NCBI GenBank assembly: GCA_046565595.1
Contig: JBKHYG010000128.1
Coordinates: forward strand, 1 to 23,996
DNA length: 23,996 nucleotides
Direction of reading: 5' to 3'
Source of the DNA: JBKHYG01 sp046565595
GTDB lineage: Bacteria; Actinomycetota; AC-67
Under the pieces are notes generated by a model. That model was given only the letters and a program-made list of their open reading frames with translations. It did no database searches and was not told where the DNA came from. Position numbers and translations under genes: made by a program. Below are positions 23,055 to 23,996 of this stretch, in pieces; the first letter of the stretch is position 1; the number at the start of each line of letters is the position of its first letter.

Positions 23055-23668
23055 CCGTAGAGCCCCGCCTTATAGATGTGAGCCGCGACGCCGTCGGGTA
23101 CTAGGTAGCGGATGGGGCGGCCCTCGCGAACCCTCGCACGGAGGTCGGTCGACGATATGGCGAGGGCGGGGATCTCGAACCTCTTGACACGATCGGCAAG
23201 GCCGCCGGGGATGGTGGCTTCCAGTTCGCTCAGGTCATATCCGGGGCGCGTGGCAGCGACGAAGGTGGCCAGCTCGAGCAGCGCCTCTGGATCCTTCCAG
23301 GTCAAGATCTGCAGGATCGCGTCTGCGCCGGTGATGAAGAAGAGTTCCGAGTCGGGCTGCGCCTCCCGGATGGTCGTCAGAGAGTCGCGGGTATAGGTGG
23401 GTCCGTTCCGGTCGATCTCTAGGCGCGACACCTCGAAGGCAGGATTCGGGGCGGTCGCGATTATCGCCATCAGGTAACGGTCTTCGACCGGGGCAACCTC
23501 TCTGGCCTGCTTCTGCCAGGGAACTCCCGCCGGAAGGAAAGAGACCCGATCGAGAGAGAAAGCGTGCCGGGCAGCTTCTGCAGTGACGAGATGCCCGGTG
23601 TGGATGGGGTCGAATGTTCCGCCCATGATGCCGAGCCTTCGGCGGCCTTCAGGGACGGAGCTGCTCAC
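23051..23668 (-). CDS. nadD: Nicotinate-nucleotide adenylyltransferase NadD
   Basis: About 205 residues from GTG 23668; the open frame extends to 23755 but the upstream part is unlike the family. The nucleotidyltransferase motif GIMGGTFDPIHTGHLVTAE lies near the N-terminus and the family's ISSTDLRARVREG near the C-terminus. Between them are DRVSFLPAGVPWQKQ and LFFITGADAILQILTW. The enzyme adenylates nicotinate mononucleotide to deamido-NAD in NAD synthesis. No strong ribosome binding site precedes the GTG, so the start is tentative. It is the first gene of the nadD - LCP-like - rsfS operon. Confidence 0.95.
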   Translation of the reverse strand: MSSSVPEGRRRLGIMGGTFDPIHTGHLVTAEAARHAFSLDRVSFLPAGVPWQKQAREVAPVEDRYLMAIIATAPNPAFEVSRLEIDRNGPTYTRDSLTTIREAQPDSELFFITGADAILQILTWKDPEALLELATFVAATRPGYDLSELEATIPGGLADRVKRFEIPALAISSTDLRARVREGRPIRYLVPDGVAAHIYKAGLYG

Positions 23669-23777
23669 GCAGCAGATGATAGGTCGCCGAGCGGGCTCGC
23701 ACCGTAAGGGCACCGGTGACGCACGCCTCGAGGAACAGACGCACACGCCCGACAAGCGAGGGAACCGGCGGAATAGC

Positions 23778-23804
23778 GAGACCCCACCGGGAGGGTGGGG
23801 TCTC
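23778..23804. terminator. Terminator-like hairpin between nadD and the cupredoxin gene
   Basis: GAGACCCCACC and GGTGGGGTCTC form a perfect 11-bp stem with a 5-nt loop (gggag). It lies 17 bp past the stop of the minus-strand cupredoxin gene at 23822, so it probably ends that transcript. The T-rich side (ttgtgt) is on the plus strand, where no gene is seen. Confidence 0.7.
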
Positions 23805-23821
23805 TTGTGTATCGGATCCGA

Positions 23822-23996
23822 TCAGCTTACGGTGACAGTTCCCACCATGCCCGCGGTCTTGTGGGCTACGCAGAAGTAAGAGTAGGTACCTGGCTGATCG
23901 AAGGTGAACGAATAAGAGCCCTCGGTCATCAGATCACCAGAGTTGAAGGTGTCGTCGTCGGCGACCACATTGTGCGGCGCCTGGGTTTCGACCCAC
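23822..23996 (-). CDS. Cupredoxin (plastocyanin-like), C-terminal part, cut by window edge
   Basis: The frame is open to the window edge, so only the last ~58 residues are seen. They read WVETQAPHNVVADDDTFNSG and on through GSYSFTFDQPGTYSYFCVAH with KTAGMVGTVTVS and a TGA stop. A complete type-1 copper ligand set is visible: His in PHNV, then Cys, His and Met in FCVAHKTAGM. The spacing C-x2-H-x4-M differs from that of the other two cupredoxin domains in this window (C-x2-H-x2-M), so it is not their close copy. The start and any signal peptide lie outside the window. Confidence 0.88.
   Translation of the reverse strand, partial: WVETQAPHNVVADDDTFNSGDLMTEGSYSFTFDQPGTYSYFCVAHKTAGMVGTVTVS

Overview
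The window is GC-rich (roughly 60%) bacterial chromosome. Genes are tightly packed, many start at GTG or TTG, and many neighbours overlap by ATGA or GTGA. The mix of a LytR-CpsA-Psr-like protein between nadD and rsfS, many secreted or lipid-anchored proteins, blue-copper proteins, and a TerC gene behind an actinobacterial-looking yybP-ykoY element suggests an uncultured member of the Actinomycetota. That assignment is inference; there is no rRNA or other phylogenetic marker here. No CRISPR array, transposase or phage gene was seen.

Layout. Positions 1-221 hold a small cluster of degenerate repeats and tRNA-Ala(GGC). Positions 279-2901 (minus) form a three-gene regulatory operon: a receiver-like/LuxR-type protein, a small LuxR-type HTH protein, and an ECF sigma factor joined through one membrane helix to a predicted extracytoplasmic BNR-type beta-propeller. 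Divergent from it is a small secreted protein (3054-3527) with a strong terminator. Positions 3674-11055 (plus) are one translationally coupled operon. It encodes a large secreted, C-terminally anchored protein of unknown function and a complete branched-chain amino-acid-type ABC importer: binding protein, LivH, a LivM-LivG fusion, and LivF. A structured leader with some resemblance to cyclic-di-GMP-I riboswitches follows, then a small secreted protein and two lipoproteins (11193-12739).

Positions 12753-16846 (minus) hold a frameshifted secreted-protein gene and a 729-residue copper protein. The latter appears to combine a PHM-like two-copper monooxygenase core with a C-terminal cupredoxin domain. 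A separate cupredoxin and a hemerythrin-like protein follow. Positions 16957-19148 (minus) hold a DUF421 protein, a one-helix membrane protein and TerC, with a clear yybP-ykoY (Mn2+) riboswitch in front of TerC. On the plus strand are a cold-shock protein with terminator, a large secreted protein and a small membrane protein (19297-21617). Positions 21583-23668 (minus) are the housekeeping operon nadD - LCP-like - rsfS. The window closes with the 3' end of a third cupredoxin gene on the minus strand.

How the parts may work together (inference): most of the window encodes the cell envelope. It combines solute capture, copper redox proteins on the outer face, metal export, and a sigma factor physically tied to an outer-face sensor domain that could link envelope state to transcription. 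The best candidates for undescribed biology are the membrane-tethered sigma factor/propeller with its two LuxR partners, the monooxygenase-cupredoxin fusion, and the large anchored protein coupled to the ABC importer.
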